DNA from: CAZNUM01 sp046861615
GTDB taxonomy: Bacteria > Fidelibacterota > Marinisomatia > Marinisomatales > TCS55
NCBI GenBank assembly: GCA_046861615.1
Contig: JBHHUS010000008.1
Coordinates: forward strand, 1 to 47,719
DNA: 47,719 bases
Direction: 5' to 3'
Part shown: piece by piece, positions 1 to 9,093 of the stretch
Numbering within the stretch: position 1 is the first letter of the stretch
Layout of the letters: every line of letters begins with the position of its first letter
The notes under the pieces: model-generated
Seen by the model: the letters and a program-made list of their open reading frames with translations, nothing else
Database searches by the model: none
Told to the model about the DNA's origin: nothing
Position numbers and translations under genes: made by a program

Positions 1-1239
1 AAAATCCTGAATGCCCTGAACCAGAGTCTGGTGGATCAAGGACTAAAACCTTCGGAAGTGGTCCTGGTCACGGACATCGGCTGTGTGGGGCTCTCGGACA
101 AATATTTTATTACCCATGCCTTCCATGGGCTCCACGGTCGTTCCATCACTTACGGTTCTGGAATCAAAACTCAGAATCCGGATCTGCACGTTGTGGTCCT
201 GATTGGTGATGGCGGTTGCGGGATTGGTGGTCATCATCTGTTGAACGCCGCCCGAATGAACACCAATGTGACGGTGCTGGTATTCAACAATTTCAATTTC
301 GGCATGACCGGCGGTCAGCATTCCGTCTCCACACCCCTGAACAGCATCACCGCCACCACGCCCCTGGGAAGCATGGACGCTCCCATGGACATCGCCGGTA
401 CGGCCATGATCAACGGCGGAGGTTTCATCGCCCGGACGACTGCTTTCGACAAGGGATTGCCGGACCTGATTACGCGGGCTATGGGGCATGACGGATTTGC
501 CCTCCTGGACATCTGGGAGTTGTGTACCGCCTATTACGTCGTCCGGAATGATTTCGGCCGGAAGGAAATGGAAGCGGTCATCCATTCCCAGAATATGGAG
601 ATTGGGATATTGCAGGAGACCAACCGACCCAGTCTTCAGACCAACTACGCCCAGTTGCGGCAAAAGGCGGCCAAATTAAAACGGCTCCAGGGAAAACCGG
701 TGGAACCCCGTTTTAGTTCTAAACTGAAACGACCCCTTCAGATTGTTCTGGCTGGGGCCGCAGGGCAAAAGGTCGTTACCGCCGGAAATATGCTGGCTAC
801 CGGGGCCACCCTCTCGGGATTGTGGACCACCCGCCGGGCAGATTTTCCCATCACCATCCAGACCGGCTTTTCCATCGCCGAATTGATCATTAGTCCCGGG
901 CCGATCCACTATTCCGGTGTTATTCAACCTGATATTGTGGTTCTGCTGGCTCCCGAGGGTCGGGCGAAAATTGCCCGCCTGTTGAAAAATCTTAATTACG
1001 ACAGTATCGTTTACTACGTCGAAGGACTGGAAGAATTTGATTCCCGGGCTAAAAAAGTTCCCCTGGACTTCCCGACGGAGGCGCAAAAATTAATCCGGAA
1101 AAACCTCTCCAGCCTCGCTGCCGGCTGGCTGGTGAAAGAACGGGAAATCTACCCCTTTGAAGCCCTGATCGAAGCGGTTAAACTTTCGCAAAAACCAAAG
1201 ATCGCAGAAATCAATCTGGGCGTTCTAAACAGCCTGTAG
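1..1239 (+). CDS. 2-oxoacid:ferredoxin oxidoreductase, fused beta and gamma domains (5' end outside window)
   Basis: The reading frame is open from the first base, so the gene begins upstream; the GTG at 31 is an internal codon rather than a convincing start. The first half is the thiamine-diphosphate-binding beta domain: a GCVG cysteine motif, then GDGGCGIGG followed about 25 residues later by NN, the usual TPP/Mg signature. From about residue 235 of the visible part a gamma-type domain begins (AGAAGQKVVTAG, then QTGFSIAELIIS and PDIVVLLAPEG). In the family such enzymes oxidise pyruvate, 2-oxoglutarate or other 2-oxoacids to acyl-CoA with reduction of ferredoxin in the cytoplasm. The alpha subunit and ferredoxin domain would be expected upstream, outside the window. 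Substrate cannot be told from this part. GC content by eye is higher than in the rest of the window. It converges on radC with 20 bases between stops and no visible terminator. Confidence 0.85.
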   Translation, partial: KILNALNQSLVDQGLKPSEVVLVTDIGCVGLSDKYFITHAFHGLHGRSITYGSGIKTQNPDLHVVVLIGDGGCGIGGHHLLNAARMNTNVTVLVFNNFNFGMTGGQHSVSTPLNSITATTPLGSMDAPMDIAGTAMINGGGFIARTTAFDKGLPDLITRAMGHDGFALLDIWELCTAYYVVRNDFGRKEMEAVIHSQNMEIGILQETNRPSLQTNYAQLRQKAAKLKRLQGKPVEPRFSSKLKRPLQIVLAGAAGQKVVTAGNMLATGATLSGLWTTRRADFPITIQTGFSIAELIISPGPIHYSGVIQPDIVVLLAPEGRAKIARLLKNLNYDSIVYYVEGLEEFDSRAKKVPLDFPTEAQKLIRKNLSSLAAGWLVKEREIYPFEALIEAVKLSQKPKIAEINLGVLNSL

Positions 1240-1259
1240 TATTCCCTCCCCAATCCCCT

Positions 1260-1937
1260 TTATATCAAACCATCTTCCGCAAAGGAATAGTGTTCATTCC
1301 CGGCGATAATTATATGATCATGAACCGCAATTTCTACCGCTTTCGCTGCTGTTTTCAGTTTTTCCGTGATTTTCAAGTCATCCCGGCTGGGAGCGGGGTT
1401 ACCGCTGGGATGGTTGTGAACGAATACCAGGGCGGCGGCATTATGGGCTAACGCTCGTTTTACAACTTCCCGGGGGTAAACTACCGAAGAAGTAAGCGTC
1501 CCTTCGAACAGTTCTTCCATTTGAAGAATCTGATTCCGGCCGTTCAGGTATATTACCATGAAGACCTCCCGGTTCCGGTCCCGGAGGTTGTGGGTCAGAA
1601 ATTCCAGCACATCAGTGGAAGAACGAATGAAATCCTGCTTTACTACCCGGTCCGATAAATATCGCCGAGCCACAGCCTGGGCAATTTTCAATCCGAAAAT
1701 ATTCTTTGGCCCTACTCCTTTCACAATGCGCAATTCTTTCGGCTCCGCCTCCAGCACTGCCTTCAGTGATCCAAAGGATTTCAATAGTTGTTTGGCCACC
1801 CGTTTGCAATCGCGGCGGGGCGTGCCGATGGTGAGTAGCAATTCAATGATTTCGTAATCGTGAAACCCCTCCAATCCCGATTTTAAAAACCGGTCCCGCA
1901 GACGGTCCCGATGACCATGATTTAAATCCTCAGACAT
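1260..1937 (-). CDS. radC: RadC family JAB-domain protein
   Basis: 225 residues, the usual RadC length. The N-terminus has the conserved GHRDRLRDRF stretch, followed by a helix-hairpin-helix (RIVKGVGPKN, about residues 70-79) and a C-terminal JAB/MPN domain with the metal motif HNHPSGNPAPSRDD at about residues 174-187. RadC proteins are widely annotated as DNA-repair proteins, but the repair role in E. coli has been questioned; the JAB fold suggests metal-dependent hydrolysis. I chose the ATG at 1937 because GGGGA lies about ten bases upstream and the family starts close to GHR; a TTG nine bases earlier is possible. It is the last gene of a minus-strand run that begins at metH. Confidence 0.93.
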   Translation of the reverse strand: MSEDLNHGHRDRLRDRFLKSGLEGFHDYEIIELLLTIGTPRRDCKRVAKQLLKSFGSLKAVLEAEPKELRIVKGVGPKNIFGLKIAQAVARRYLSDRVVKQDFIRSSTDVLEFLTHNLRDRNREVFMVIYLNGRNQILQMEELFEGTLTSSVVYPREVVKRALAHNAAALVFVHNHPSGNPAPSRDDLKITEKLKTAAKAVEIAVHDHIIIAGNEHYSFAEDGLI

Positions 1938-1987
1938 ATTTACCAATCCCCAAAAAAAACAATCCCGGAATCTTAATTCCGCGTGTT

Positions 1988-2962
1988 TTATTGACTATTT
2001 TTTATTCCCGATAATTTGGTTCTAAATTCTCTCAATTCACGAATATTACCGGTAATTAATTTACCGGCCTCCCACTTCAATTGAAAATCTGCCTCATCAT
2101 CCTTACCGCCCTGTTTTTGGTACAGGGGATACAGTTCATCCGCCTGCCGGGGCTTATTTTTATTCAGACTGTAGGTGATCTGATAGGCCAGGTCCTCCAG
2201 AATATCCTCAATGATCCGTTGTGGCAGATGCCGGGTTAGTAAATCCCGTTCTATCCGGGAAAATTTCAAGCCGTGGATCACGTAATCTTCAAATGCTTCC
2301 CAGGCAAAGGGCACCTGTTTTTTAACAAAGGTGGCCATGGCCTCGGCATAGACCCGGATTTCGTGCTGGGCGTGGCTGTCCGCCCGCAAATGGATAAAGT
2401 GAAGCAGATTGTGTAAATCGTTCTTCCAGTACCATTCGGTGTAGAGATTCACCGGCAGGAGCGCCCTGGCCAGTTCCCGGGCAATTCCGGCCTCATTCAA
2501 CTCCTGATAAAGCTCAAAACTGCGTTGAGAATGTTCCTGAAAATATTTTAATACCTTCTGTTTTAATTCTTCCGGCACGACACCGGCCCGCCCCTGTTTG
2601 TTCAAAGCACTCTGGAACTGGATCTGTTCCGGATCCGGTAGATAGAATTCATCCCGGGCTTCGGAGTACCGCAGGGAATATTCATTAATATTCGCCGTCC
2701 GGTGTCGCACCCATTGGCGGGCCACAAAGATAGGCATTTTACAGTGGAATTTGAACTCCACCATTTCAAAGGGAGTAGTATGTTTATGCCGCATCAGATA
2801 GCGGATCAATCCCCGGTCCTGGGATACTTTCTGAGTCCCCTTGCCATAGCTCACCCGGGCCGCCTGAACAATGGCGTCATCCCCGCCCATGATATCCACC
2901 AGTCTGACAAAACCCTTGTTCAGGCAGGGAATGGCATTTTTCGGTAGTTGATTTTCTGTCAT
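1988..2962 (-). CDS. thyX: FAD-dependent thymidylate synthase ThyX
   Basis: 324 residues. The ThyX signature is present as RHRTANINEYSLR at about residues 86-98, followed by the conserved YSEARDEFYLP. The enzyme methylates dUMP to dTMP using methylene-tetrahydrofolate and FADH2, in place of ThyA. The protein is longer than the compact ThyX forms of about 220-250 residues and has a charged C-terminal extension after the catalytic domain (about residues 225-324), starting near SRIERDLLTRHLP, which I do not recognise. No thyA is present in the window. The gene is 50 bases upstream of radC in the same direction and follows the cysQ-like gene after nine bases, so co-transcription is likely. Confidence 0.95.
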   Translation of the reverse strand: MTENQLPKNAIPCLNKGFVRLVDIMGGDDAIVQAARVSYGKGTQKVSQDRGLIRYLMRHKHTTPFEMVEFKFHCKMPIFVARQWVRHRTANINEYSLRYSEARDEFYLPDPEQIQFQSALNKQGRAGVVPEELKQKVLKYFQEHSQRSFELYQELNEAGIARELARALLPVNLYTEWYWKNDLHNLLHFIHLRADSHAQHEIRVYAEAMATFVKKQVPFAWEAFEDYVIHGLKFSRIERDLLTRHLPQRIIEDILEDLAYQITYSLNKNKPRQADELYPLYQKQGGKDDEADFQLKWEAGKLITGNIRELREFRTKLSGIKNSQ

Positions 2963-2971
2963 TTTACGCAG

Positions 2972-3769
2972 TTAAGCTTTCAGAATAAATTGTGTTTTTT
3001 CCACCGCCACAGGATCGCCGGCGATCAGACCGGGTTGAATCAATGTATCTTCCTGGTTAAAGGGGATGGGTTTGCCGTTCAAGTCAATGACCTTCCCGCC
3101 CGCTTCAGCGATTAAACAGTGCCCGGCGCAGATATCCCATTCATTTTTCGGTCGCAGGGAAGCAAAAATATCAGCCTTCCCGGCGGCAGTAAGACCCAGC
3201 TTGTAGGCTACACTTCCAATCGGTTTTAACTCACCGAATTTATCCTTAAATGGTTCCCACAGTCCACGCCTGGTTTCAGAACGACTGTTCAGAATTACCA
3301 TCTCCCCGGGGTCATCCTTGGTGGCACAATGAATCTGTCGACCGTTTAAAAAAGCCCCCTCCCCCTTAACGGCCGTGAACAATTCTGTGGTCACAGGATT
3401 GTACAATACCCCTACAACTGCCTCCCCATTTTCTACCAGGGCAATGCTCACTACAAAATGGGGTACTCCTTCAATGAATTCCTTAGTGCCGTCCAGGGGG
3501 TCCACCACCCAGACGCGCTCATGGTCCAACCGCTCCCTGGAGTCTACCGTTTCTTCCGACAACCAGCCATAACCGGGATAAGCATCCATAAGCGCCTGTT
3601 TCAGGTAAGCGTCCGCCGCATGATCAGCGGTGGTAACGGGGTTATGATAACTCTTATCGCGAATCTCATAATCAGCTTTATAATACGTCAAAATGATTGA
3701 ACCCGCCTCCCGGGCGGCTTCCACGGCGGTCTGGAGTTCCATATTCATGGGTTTAAAATTATGAGCCAT
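2972..3769 (-). CDS. cysQ: 3'(2'),5'-bisphosphate nucleotidase CysQ-like (inositol monophosphatase family)
   Basis: 265 residues with the metal-binding motifs of the Li-sensitive phosphatase superfamily in order: SEE at 71-73, DPLDGTKEF at 90-98 and WDICAGH at 211-217. The DPLDGTKEF form is typical of CysQ/PAP phosphatases, which convert 3'-phosphoadenosine 5'-phosphate to AMP and so clear a by-product of sulfate assimilation. Other family members dephosphorylate inositol phosphates, so substrate assignment is by motif only. Start at 3769 is the first ATG in the frame; alternatives are the ATGs that encode the Met-Asn-Met stretch 7-9 codons downstream. No sulfate-assimilation gene is adjacent. 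Confidence 0.85.
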   Translation of the reverse strand: MAHNFKPMNMELQTAVEAAREAGSIILTYYKADYEIRDKSYHNPVTTADHAADAYLKQALMDAYPGYGWLSEETVDSRERLDHERVWVVDPLDGTKEFIEGVPHFVVSIALVENGEAVVGVLYNPVTTELFTAVKGEGAFLNGRQIHCATKDDPGEMVILNSRSETRRGLWEPFKDKFGELKPIGSVAYKLGLTAAGKADIFASLRPKNEWDICAGHCLIAEAGGKVIDLNGKPIPFNQEDTLIQPGLIAGDPVAVEKTQFILKA

Positions 3770-3829
3770 AATTGACAGGTAAAATGTAAAAGGCGTTTTA
3801 GTGGTGAAATGACTTAAAAAGAATGCGAT

Positions 3830-4495
3830 TTAATACTGGATACCCATAGCTGCATTTAAAAATTCCTTGAATGGTATCATCAATTTGAAATCGGCGATAA
3901 TATGATCCAGGACACCCGGAGATAGTATCTCCCGGTCGGATAAATTTTCTCCCACAATGAAATCCTTGTACCGCAACCACTTGATCTGGGGATGATCGGT
4001 GGTATAACCCCGGGGGGCCGTTTTTAATTGTTCCCCACCCAATTCACCAAAAGTGGAAACGAAGGAGGTTTGCTTCACAATGGACTGCCAAGTGGCAGCT
4101 TTCTCAACAATGCGCTCCCGGATCAATTCCAGGGCTTCCCGGGAGGGGTGATAGACACCACCTCCTGCAAACGAGTTCCCCGGTGAAACATGAATGTAGT
4201 AGCCTGCCCCCACGCCTCTTCGGCCACCGGCTTTCAAACTGGCCCCGAACCAGGGTTTGTAGGGTGTCTTATCCTTTGAAAACCGCAGGTCCCGGTGAAT
4301 GCGGAAGAGGCACTCCCCCGGCTCCGTGGCCACGATGCTGTCATCAAACTCCGCCATCCGATGCAAGAGAATTGCCACCAGATCGATAAAATTCTGCCTA
4401 GCCTCCTCATACTCCTGCCGGTGTTGGACAAACCAATCACGGTTATTATTCCTTTTCAGCCTTTTAAGGAACACGAGCGTATCAGGGGAAATCAT
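3830..4495 (-). CDS. DUF2461 family protein (TIGR02453-like)
   Basis: 221 residues. The N-terminus (LVFLKRLKRNNNRDWF) and the later FRIHRDLRFSKDKTPYKPWF and GYYIHVSP blocks are the conserved features of the DUF2461 family, known from many bacteria and some fungi and without an established biochemical function. There is no signal peptide or membrane segment, so it should be cytoplasmic. Its ATG overlaps the stop of the upstream methyltransferase gene by four bases (ATGA), which suggests translational coupling. Confidence 0.82.
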   Translation of the reverse strand: MISPDTLVFLKRLKRNNNRDWFVQHRQEYEEARQNFIDLVAILLHRMAEFDDSIVATEPGECLFRIHRDLRFSKDKTPYKPWFGASLKAGGRRGVGAGYYIHVSPGNSFAGGGVYHPSREALELIRERIVEKAATWQSIVKQTSFVSTFGELGGEQLKTAPRGYTTDHPQIKWLRYKDFIVGENLSDREILSPGVLDHIIADFKLMIPFKEFLNAAMGIQY

Positions 4496-5094
4496 AATTT
4501 TTCGAAAATGATCAATTTTTCCCGGCCTTTCCGGGAGGGGATTGATAATCCGGGAAATTCCTCCTTAACAATTTGCCACCGCTTTTTAAAGATCATTTTC
4601 ACCGATTCAAGAGATACACCCCAGGGGGGTCCACCTTCGTCAATATTTTTATCCAGAGGAAACCAGAGTCCAATCAGCCAGCCCCCCGGTTTCACTATTT
4701 GGTGGACTACCTGTTCATATTCCTGCCGACGATCGGGGTGAATGGCGCAGAAACAGGTCTGTTCAATCCAGTATTCGAATGCATTGGAAAAATGATTGGG
4801 TAATGAGAATAGGTCTTCATCCAGAGTGGTCAGATTCACTTTCTCTTTCCGGGCCAACTGTTTTACCGCCTGTATGGCAGTGGAAGCAAAATCCACCGCC
4901 GTGACTTTGAAACCCCGTTTTGCAAACATTATTGCATCGTAACCGCGTCCGCAACCGGGGATACAAACGGCTCCCGGGGTTAAACTTTCAGCCAGTGCCT
5001 TAAACACCGGTGTTACACCGGAAAGGTCCCAGCCAGTTTGCTCAGAACAGTATTTTGCTTCCCAATAATCCGGAAAATTTTCTTTATAGCTCAT
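4492..5094 (-). CDS. SAM-dependent methyltransferase, thiopurine methyltransferase (TPMT) family
   Basis: 200 residues. The SAM-binding motif I appears as PGCGRGYDA at about residues 46-54, followed by VTAVDFAS (motif post-I). The opening YWEAKYCSEQTGWDLSG and the late PPWGVSLESV block match the TPMT/chloride-or-thiol methyltransferase family. Family members methylate small thiols, selenium or tellurium compounds, or halides, so the natural substrate is open. It lies 24 bases downstream of metH and overlaps the DUF2461 gene by four bases. Placement just after the SAM-cycle gene metH is suggestive but not proof of a link. Confidence 0.85.
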   Translation of the reverse strand: MSYKENFPDYWEAKYCSEQTGWDLSGVTPVFKALAESLTPGAVCIPGCGRGYDAIMFAKRGFKVTAVDFASTAIQAVKQLARKEKVNLTTLDEDLFSLPNHFSNAFEYWIEQTCFCAIHPDRRQEYEQVVHQIVKPGGWLIGLWFPLDKNIDEGGPPWGVSLESVKMIFKKRWQIVKEEFPGLSIPSRKGREKLIIFEKL

Positions 5095-5118
5095 ATCCGA
5101 ACTTATCTCTTTTACAAC

Positions 5119-8100
5119 CTAATAAGACAGATAACTGCTAAGTAACTTCGCTGCTGTTTCGGGAGTGATCCCTTTTCTGGCAGCGTAATCAATAAGCTGA
5201 TCCCGGTCAATCTTGCGAATACCAAAATAAACTGCCTCCGGATGAGAAAAATACCACCCGCAAACAGCGGCGGCAGGATACATGGCCCAGCTTTCCGTCA
5301 ACGAAATACCCGTATTCTGTTCCACCTTCAGCAGTTTCCAAAGCTTATCCTTCTCCGAATGATCAGGGCAAGCGGGGTAACCGGGAGCCGGACGGATTCC
5401 CACATAAGCTTCTTTTATCAACTGTTCAGTTGTAACATTTTCGTCAGCGGCATATCCCCAGAATTCCCGCCTCACGCGCTGATGTAATTGTTCAGCAAAA
5501 GCCTCCGCCAGCCGGTCTGCCAGAGCTTTTACCATAATGGCGTTATAATCATCATTGGCCGCTTCAAATTCCCGCACCAGTTGTTCCAACCCGTGGCCGG
5601 TGGTTACAGCAAAAGCACCCAACCAATCCTTTAACCCCGACTCCACCGGTGCAATGAAATCGGAAAGACAATACTGGGGTTTACGACGGTCTTTTTTAAT
5701 TTGCTGCCGCAGGAAATGGATCACTGCCGCCGTTTCCTTCCTAACTTCATTTTTGTAAACCAGTATATCATCCAACCTGGAATTGGCCGGGAAAATGGCT
5801 ATAATACCTTTAGCCTGTAATTTTTTCTCAGTGACAATCCGGCCTAATAATGCCCGGGCATCACCCATTAATTTCTGGGCTTCTACACCATATTTAGAGC
5901 TGGATAAAATTTCCGGGTATTTCCCCTTCATCTCCCAAGCGTGGAAAAAAGGTGTCCAGTCGATAAAGTCCACTAACTCATCCAGGGGATAACCCTTAAA
6001 GATCTTGATCCCCTCCAGGCGCGGTTGCGGGGGCCGGTATTGATCCCAGTCAAACTTTACCCTGTTTTCCCGGGCCTTTTTAAGGGAAAGCAGTTGCCCC
6101 GACTGCTGGTTTTCTCGCTGAACCTTTATTTGATTGTACTCGTTTTTAACTTTCTTTAAAAACGCAGGTCGCTGATTGACGTCCATCAGTTTACTAACTA
6201 CCCCCACACAGCGGGAGGCATCGATCACATGAATGGTGGCGCCAGAGTAATGCTCCGCTATTTTAACCGCCGTATGGACCCTACTAGTCGTTGCACCACC
6301 TACCAGAAGGGGAATATTCAACTGCTCCCGATCCAGTTCTTTAGCTACGTGAACCATTTCATCCAGACTGGGGGTGATCAATCCCGATAAGCCCACCATA
6401 TCTGCTTTTTCCTTCCGGGCAGAGGTCAGGATTTTATGCGCTGGTACCATGACACCAAGATCTACCACATCATAGCCATTACATCCCAAAACTACGCTGA
6501 CGATATTTTTCCCGATATCATGGACATCCCCTTTTACCGTCGCCATGACAATCCGGCCGTTTGCTTTTTTACCCAAACCCAGACTATTCCGCTCTGCTTC
6601 AATATAGGGGATCAACCAGGAAACGGCCTTTTTCATCACCCGCGCTGATTTCACCACTTGGGGCAGAAACATTTTCCCCGCACTAAACAAATCCCCCACC
6701 CGGTTCATACCATCCATTAATGGGCCTTCAATTACTTCAATCGGGTGGGCATATTTCCTCCGGGCGATTTCGGTATCTTCTTCAATAAAATCCACAACCC
6801 CTTCCGCCAGAGCATAAATCAACCGCTCTTCTACAGACTTCTTTCGCCAAGCCTTTGTTTTTTTCGGAGATTTACCGGTGCTTTTGAACTGATCAGAGAT
6901 TTCCACCAACCGCTCAGTCGCATCCTCCCGGCGGTTGAAGAGAACATCTTCAATCCGCTCCCGCAGAACCGGATCCAGATCATCATAAACGGCCAATTGA
7001 CCGGGATTGACAATCCCCATATCCATTCCCGCCTGGATTGCGTGGTAGAGGAAACAGGAATGCATTGCTTTCCGGATGGCACTGTGTCCCCTGAAAGAGA
7101 AAGAAAGATTGCTCACACCGCCGCTGACGTGGACACCTGGCAGGGTACGTTTAATCCTCCGGGTGGCTTCCAGATAGGCCTGTGCATATTCATTGTGGCC
7201 TTCGATCCCTGTTGCCACAGTAAAAATGTTGGGATCAAAAATAATATCCTCGGGGTGGAAACCCACATCCTTGGTAAGAATATTATAGGCCCGGGTACAA
7301 ATAGTCGCCTTCCGCTTGTAGGTATAGGCCTGTCCTTCTTCATCGAAGGCCATAACGATCACTGCTGCCCCGAACCGGCGAATCATCCGTGCCCGCTGGA
7401 TAAATTCGGCTTCACCTTCCTTCAACGAAATGGAATTAACAATTCCTTTACCCTGTAAATTCTTAAGACCCCGTACTATTACTTCCCACTTGGAGGAGTC
7501 AATCATGATTGGAATCCGGGCAATCTCCGGTTCGGAGGCCACCAGTCGCAGGAATTTTTCCATTACCGCTTCTGAATCCAGAAGCCCTTCATCCATATTC
7601 ACGTCGATTATCTGAGCGCCATTTTCCACTTGATCCCGGGCCACTGTCAGGGCATCTTCATATTTTTCCTCTGTGATTAACCGACGAAATCTCGCGGAGC
7701 CGGTCACATTGGTCCGTTCACCAATATTTACAAAATTTGAATCGGGACGTATCACAAAAGGTTCCAATCCGCTCAACCTGGTATATGGTTCCAGCACAGG
7801 GATTTTACGAGGTGGAATATTTTTAACGGCCTCAGCAAAAGCCTGAATATACTCAGGCGTGGTACCACAACAGCCCCCCACCAGGTTGACCAACCCTGAT
7901 TCAGCAAATTCCTTGATGATTGAGGTCATATGTTCAACCGACTCATCGTACTCCCCAAACTCGTTTGGCAACCCGGCATTAGGATAAACTGAAACGTAGG
8001 TATCACAAACAGTTGAGAGGGCATCCAGATGGGAACGGATCTGGTCAGCTCCCAAGGCACAGTTCAACCCGGCAATTAGAGGGTTGGCATGCCGGATGGA

Positions 8101-8784
8101 ATACCAGAACGCTTCTACTGTCTGCCCCGAAAGAGTCCTGCCACTGGCATCACTAATAGTGCCGGAGATCATAATCGGAACGTTGTCCCGTCCTTTTAAC
8201 TGTTCCTGAATGGCAAACAAGGCGGCTTTACAATTCAAAGTATCAAAGACCGTTTCCACCAATAAAATATCCACACTACCTGCCAGAAGGCCACGAATCT
8301 GTTCCTGGTAAACTTCCACCAGTTCATCAAAGCTGGTCTTCCGGACACCGGGTTCATTGACATCGGCACTCAAAGAAGCAGTTCGATTGGTTGGACCCAA
8401 GGAACCGCAGACAAAGCGCTGTTTCCCCGGGTCCATTACGTTAAACTCATTCACTACTTCCCGGGCTATGCGGGCTGAAGCCAGGTTCAGATCGTAAACC
8501 AGGTCCTGTAATCCATAATCAGCCTGGGAAATGCCATTGGCATTGAATGTATTAGTCTCAACTAAATCAGCTCCGGCCACCAGATAAGTTCGATGGATCT
8601 CCGTAATGATATCGGGACGAGTAAGAGATAGTAAATCGTTATTTCCCTTCAGGGGACGGGAATGCTGTTGGAACAGATCACCCCGGAAATCCGACTCTTC
8701 CAGTGCATGGGATTGAATCATTGTTCCCATGGCCCCATCCAATATCAGGATCCGATCGGTTAATAGTGTTTCCAGTTTTTTCAT
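5119..8784 (-). CDS. metH: cobalamin-dependent methionine synthase
   Basis: 1221 residues, close to the 1227 of E. coli MetH, with all four modules. The homocysteine domain (about 1-330) starts with LDGAMGTMIQ and carries the zinc cysteines in LNCALGADQ and GGCCGTTPE. The methyltetrahydrofolate domain (about 345-600) has NIGERTNVTGS and IDVNMDEGLLD. The cobalamin cap and Rossmann domain (about 645-890) has DVHDIGKNI, whose His is the lower cobalt ligand. The activation domain (about 900-1221) ends with the SAM-site region around MYPAAAVCGWYFSHPEA. It transfers methyl from methyl-tetrahydrofolate to homocysteine in the cytoplasm. A terminator-like hairpin lies 38 bases upstream of the start codon, so leader-mediated regulation is likely. 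No recognisable cobalamin riboswitch was found. Confidence 0.97.
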   Translation of the reverse strand: MKKLETLLTDRILILDGAMGTMIQSHALEESDFRGDLFQQHSRPLKGNNDLLSLTRPDIITEIHRTYLVAGADLVETNTFNANGISQADYGLQDLVYDLNLASARIAREVVNEFNVMDPGKQRFVCGSLGPTNRTASLSADVNEPGVRKTSFDELVEVYQEQIRGLLAGSVDILLVETVFDTLNCKAALFAIQEQLKGRDNVPIMISGTISDASGRTLSGQTVEAFWYSIRHANPLIAGLNCALGADQIRSHLDALSTVCDTYVSVYPNAGLPNEFGEYDESVEHMTSIIKEFAESGLVNLVGGCCGTTPEYIQAFAEAVKNIPPRKIPVLEPYTRLSGLEPFVIRPDSNFVNIGERTNVTGSARFRRLITEEKYEDALTVARDQVENGAQIIDVNMDEGLLDSEAVMEKFLRLVASEPEIARIPIMIDSSKWEVIVRGLKNLQGKGIVNSISLKEGEAEFIQRARMIRRFGAAVIVMAFDEEGQAYTYKRKATICTRAYNILTKDVGFHPEDIIFDPNIFTVATGIEGHNEYAQAYLEATRRIKRTLPGVHVSGGVSNLSFSFRGHSAIRKAMHSCFLYHAIQAGMDMGIVNPGQLAVYDDLDPVLRERIEDVLFNRREDATERLVEISDQFKSTGKSPKKTKAWRKKSVEERLIYALAEGVVDFIEEDTEIARRKYAHPIEVIEGPLMDGMNRVGDLFSAGKMFLPQVVKSARVMKKAVSWLIPYIEAERNSLGLGKKANGRIVMATVKGDVHDIGKNIVSVVLGCNGYDVVDLGVMVPAHKILTSARKEKADMVGLSGLITPSLDEMVHVAKELDREQLNIPLLVGGATTSRVHTAVKIAEHYSGATIHVIDASRCVGVVSKLMDVNQRPAFLKKVKNEYNQIKVQRENQQSGQLLSLKKARENRVKFDWDQYRPPQPRLEGIKIFKGYPLDELVDFIDWTPFFHAWEMKGKYPEILSSSKYGVEAQKLMGDARALLGRIVTEKKLQAKGIIAIFPANSRLDDILVYKNEVRKETAAVIHFLRQQIKKDRRKPQYCLSDFIAPVESGLKDWLGAFAVTTGHGLEQLVREFEAANDDYNAIMVKALADRLAEAFAEQLHQRVRREFWGYAADENVTTEQLIKEAYVGIRPAPGYPACPDHSEKDKLWKLLKVEQNTGISLTESWAMYPAAAVCGWYFSHPEAVYFGIRKIDRDQLIDYAARKGITPETAAKLLSSYLSY

Positions 8785-8822
8785 TCTACCGGTTCAACTC
8801 AATCTTTATTCTTCCAGATAAT

Positions 8823-8844
8823 AAAAAATCCGGCGGCTGCCGGA
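8823..8844 (-). terminator. terminator-like hairpin in the metH leader (possible attenuator)
   Basis: Read on the minus strand, TCCGGC-AGCC-GCCGGA forms a 6-bp GC-rich stem with a four-base loop followed directly by six T. No minus-strand gene lies upstream (rng is divergent), so it sits inside the metH leader, 38 bases before the ATG. Upstream in the leader TTGCCG (plus positions 8888-8893) could pair with CGGCAG of the left arm, with one G-U pair, as a minimal antiterminator. This arrangement suggests premature termination control, but no known riboswitch class was recognised. Confidence 0.6.
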
Positions 8845-9047
8845 CGATAGTTAAAGATCGCCTTTTTAGCCTCTTTCTTTTGCGTCGCGGCAATACGGCC
8901 CAAATCACGACTTAGAAACTTACAATTCATTTCTTTTAATTTACAACTTAAAGTAATCCTTAAAATCCTTTACTTGATGGTCGCGACTACGTACTTTTAG
9001 CCTTGGATGACGATGAATTGAAGGCGTTTTTCAACAAAAATTTTTTC

Positions 9048-9066
9048 TGATCTCGTATTGAGATCA
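9048..9066. promoter_or_regulatory. 19-base perfect-arm dyad, candidate operator
   Basis: TGATCTC and GAGATCA form 7-base inverted arms around GTATT, midway between the divergent metH and rng genes. It lacks a T-tract in either direction, which argues against a terminator and for a protein-binding site or RNA hairpin. Confidence 0.4.
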
Positions 9067-9093
9067 ATTCGCGACAATTACCAGATATTTAAC

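Noticed and set aside
43..663. 206-residue open frame on the minus strand
   Set aside because: It is antisense to the oxidoreductase beta domain and rich in Gly/His/Arg in a way typical of antisense GC-rich frames.
6745..7458. 237-residue open frame on the plus strand
   Set aside because: It is fully inside metH on the opposite strand, with no protein-like pattern; a shadow frame.
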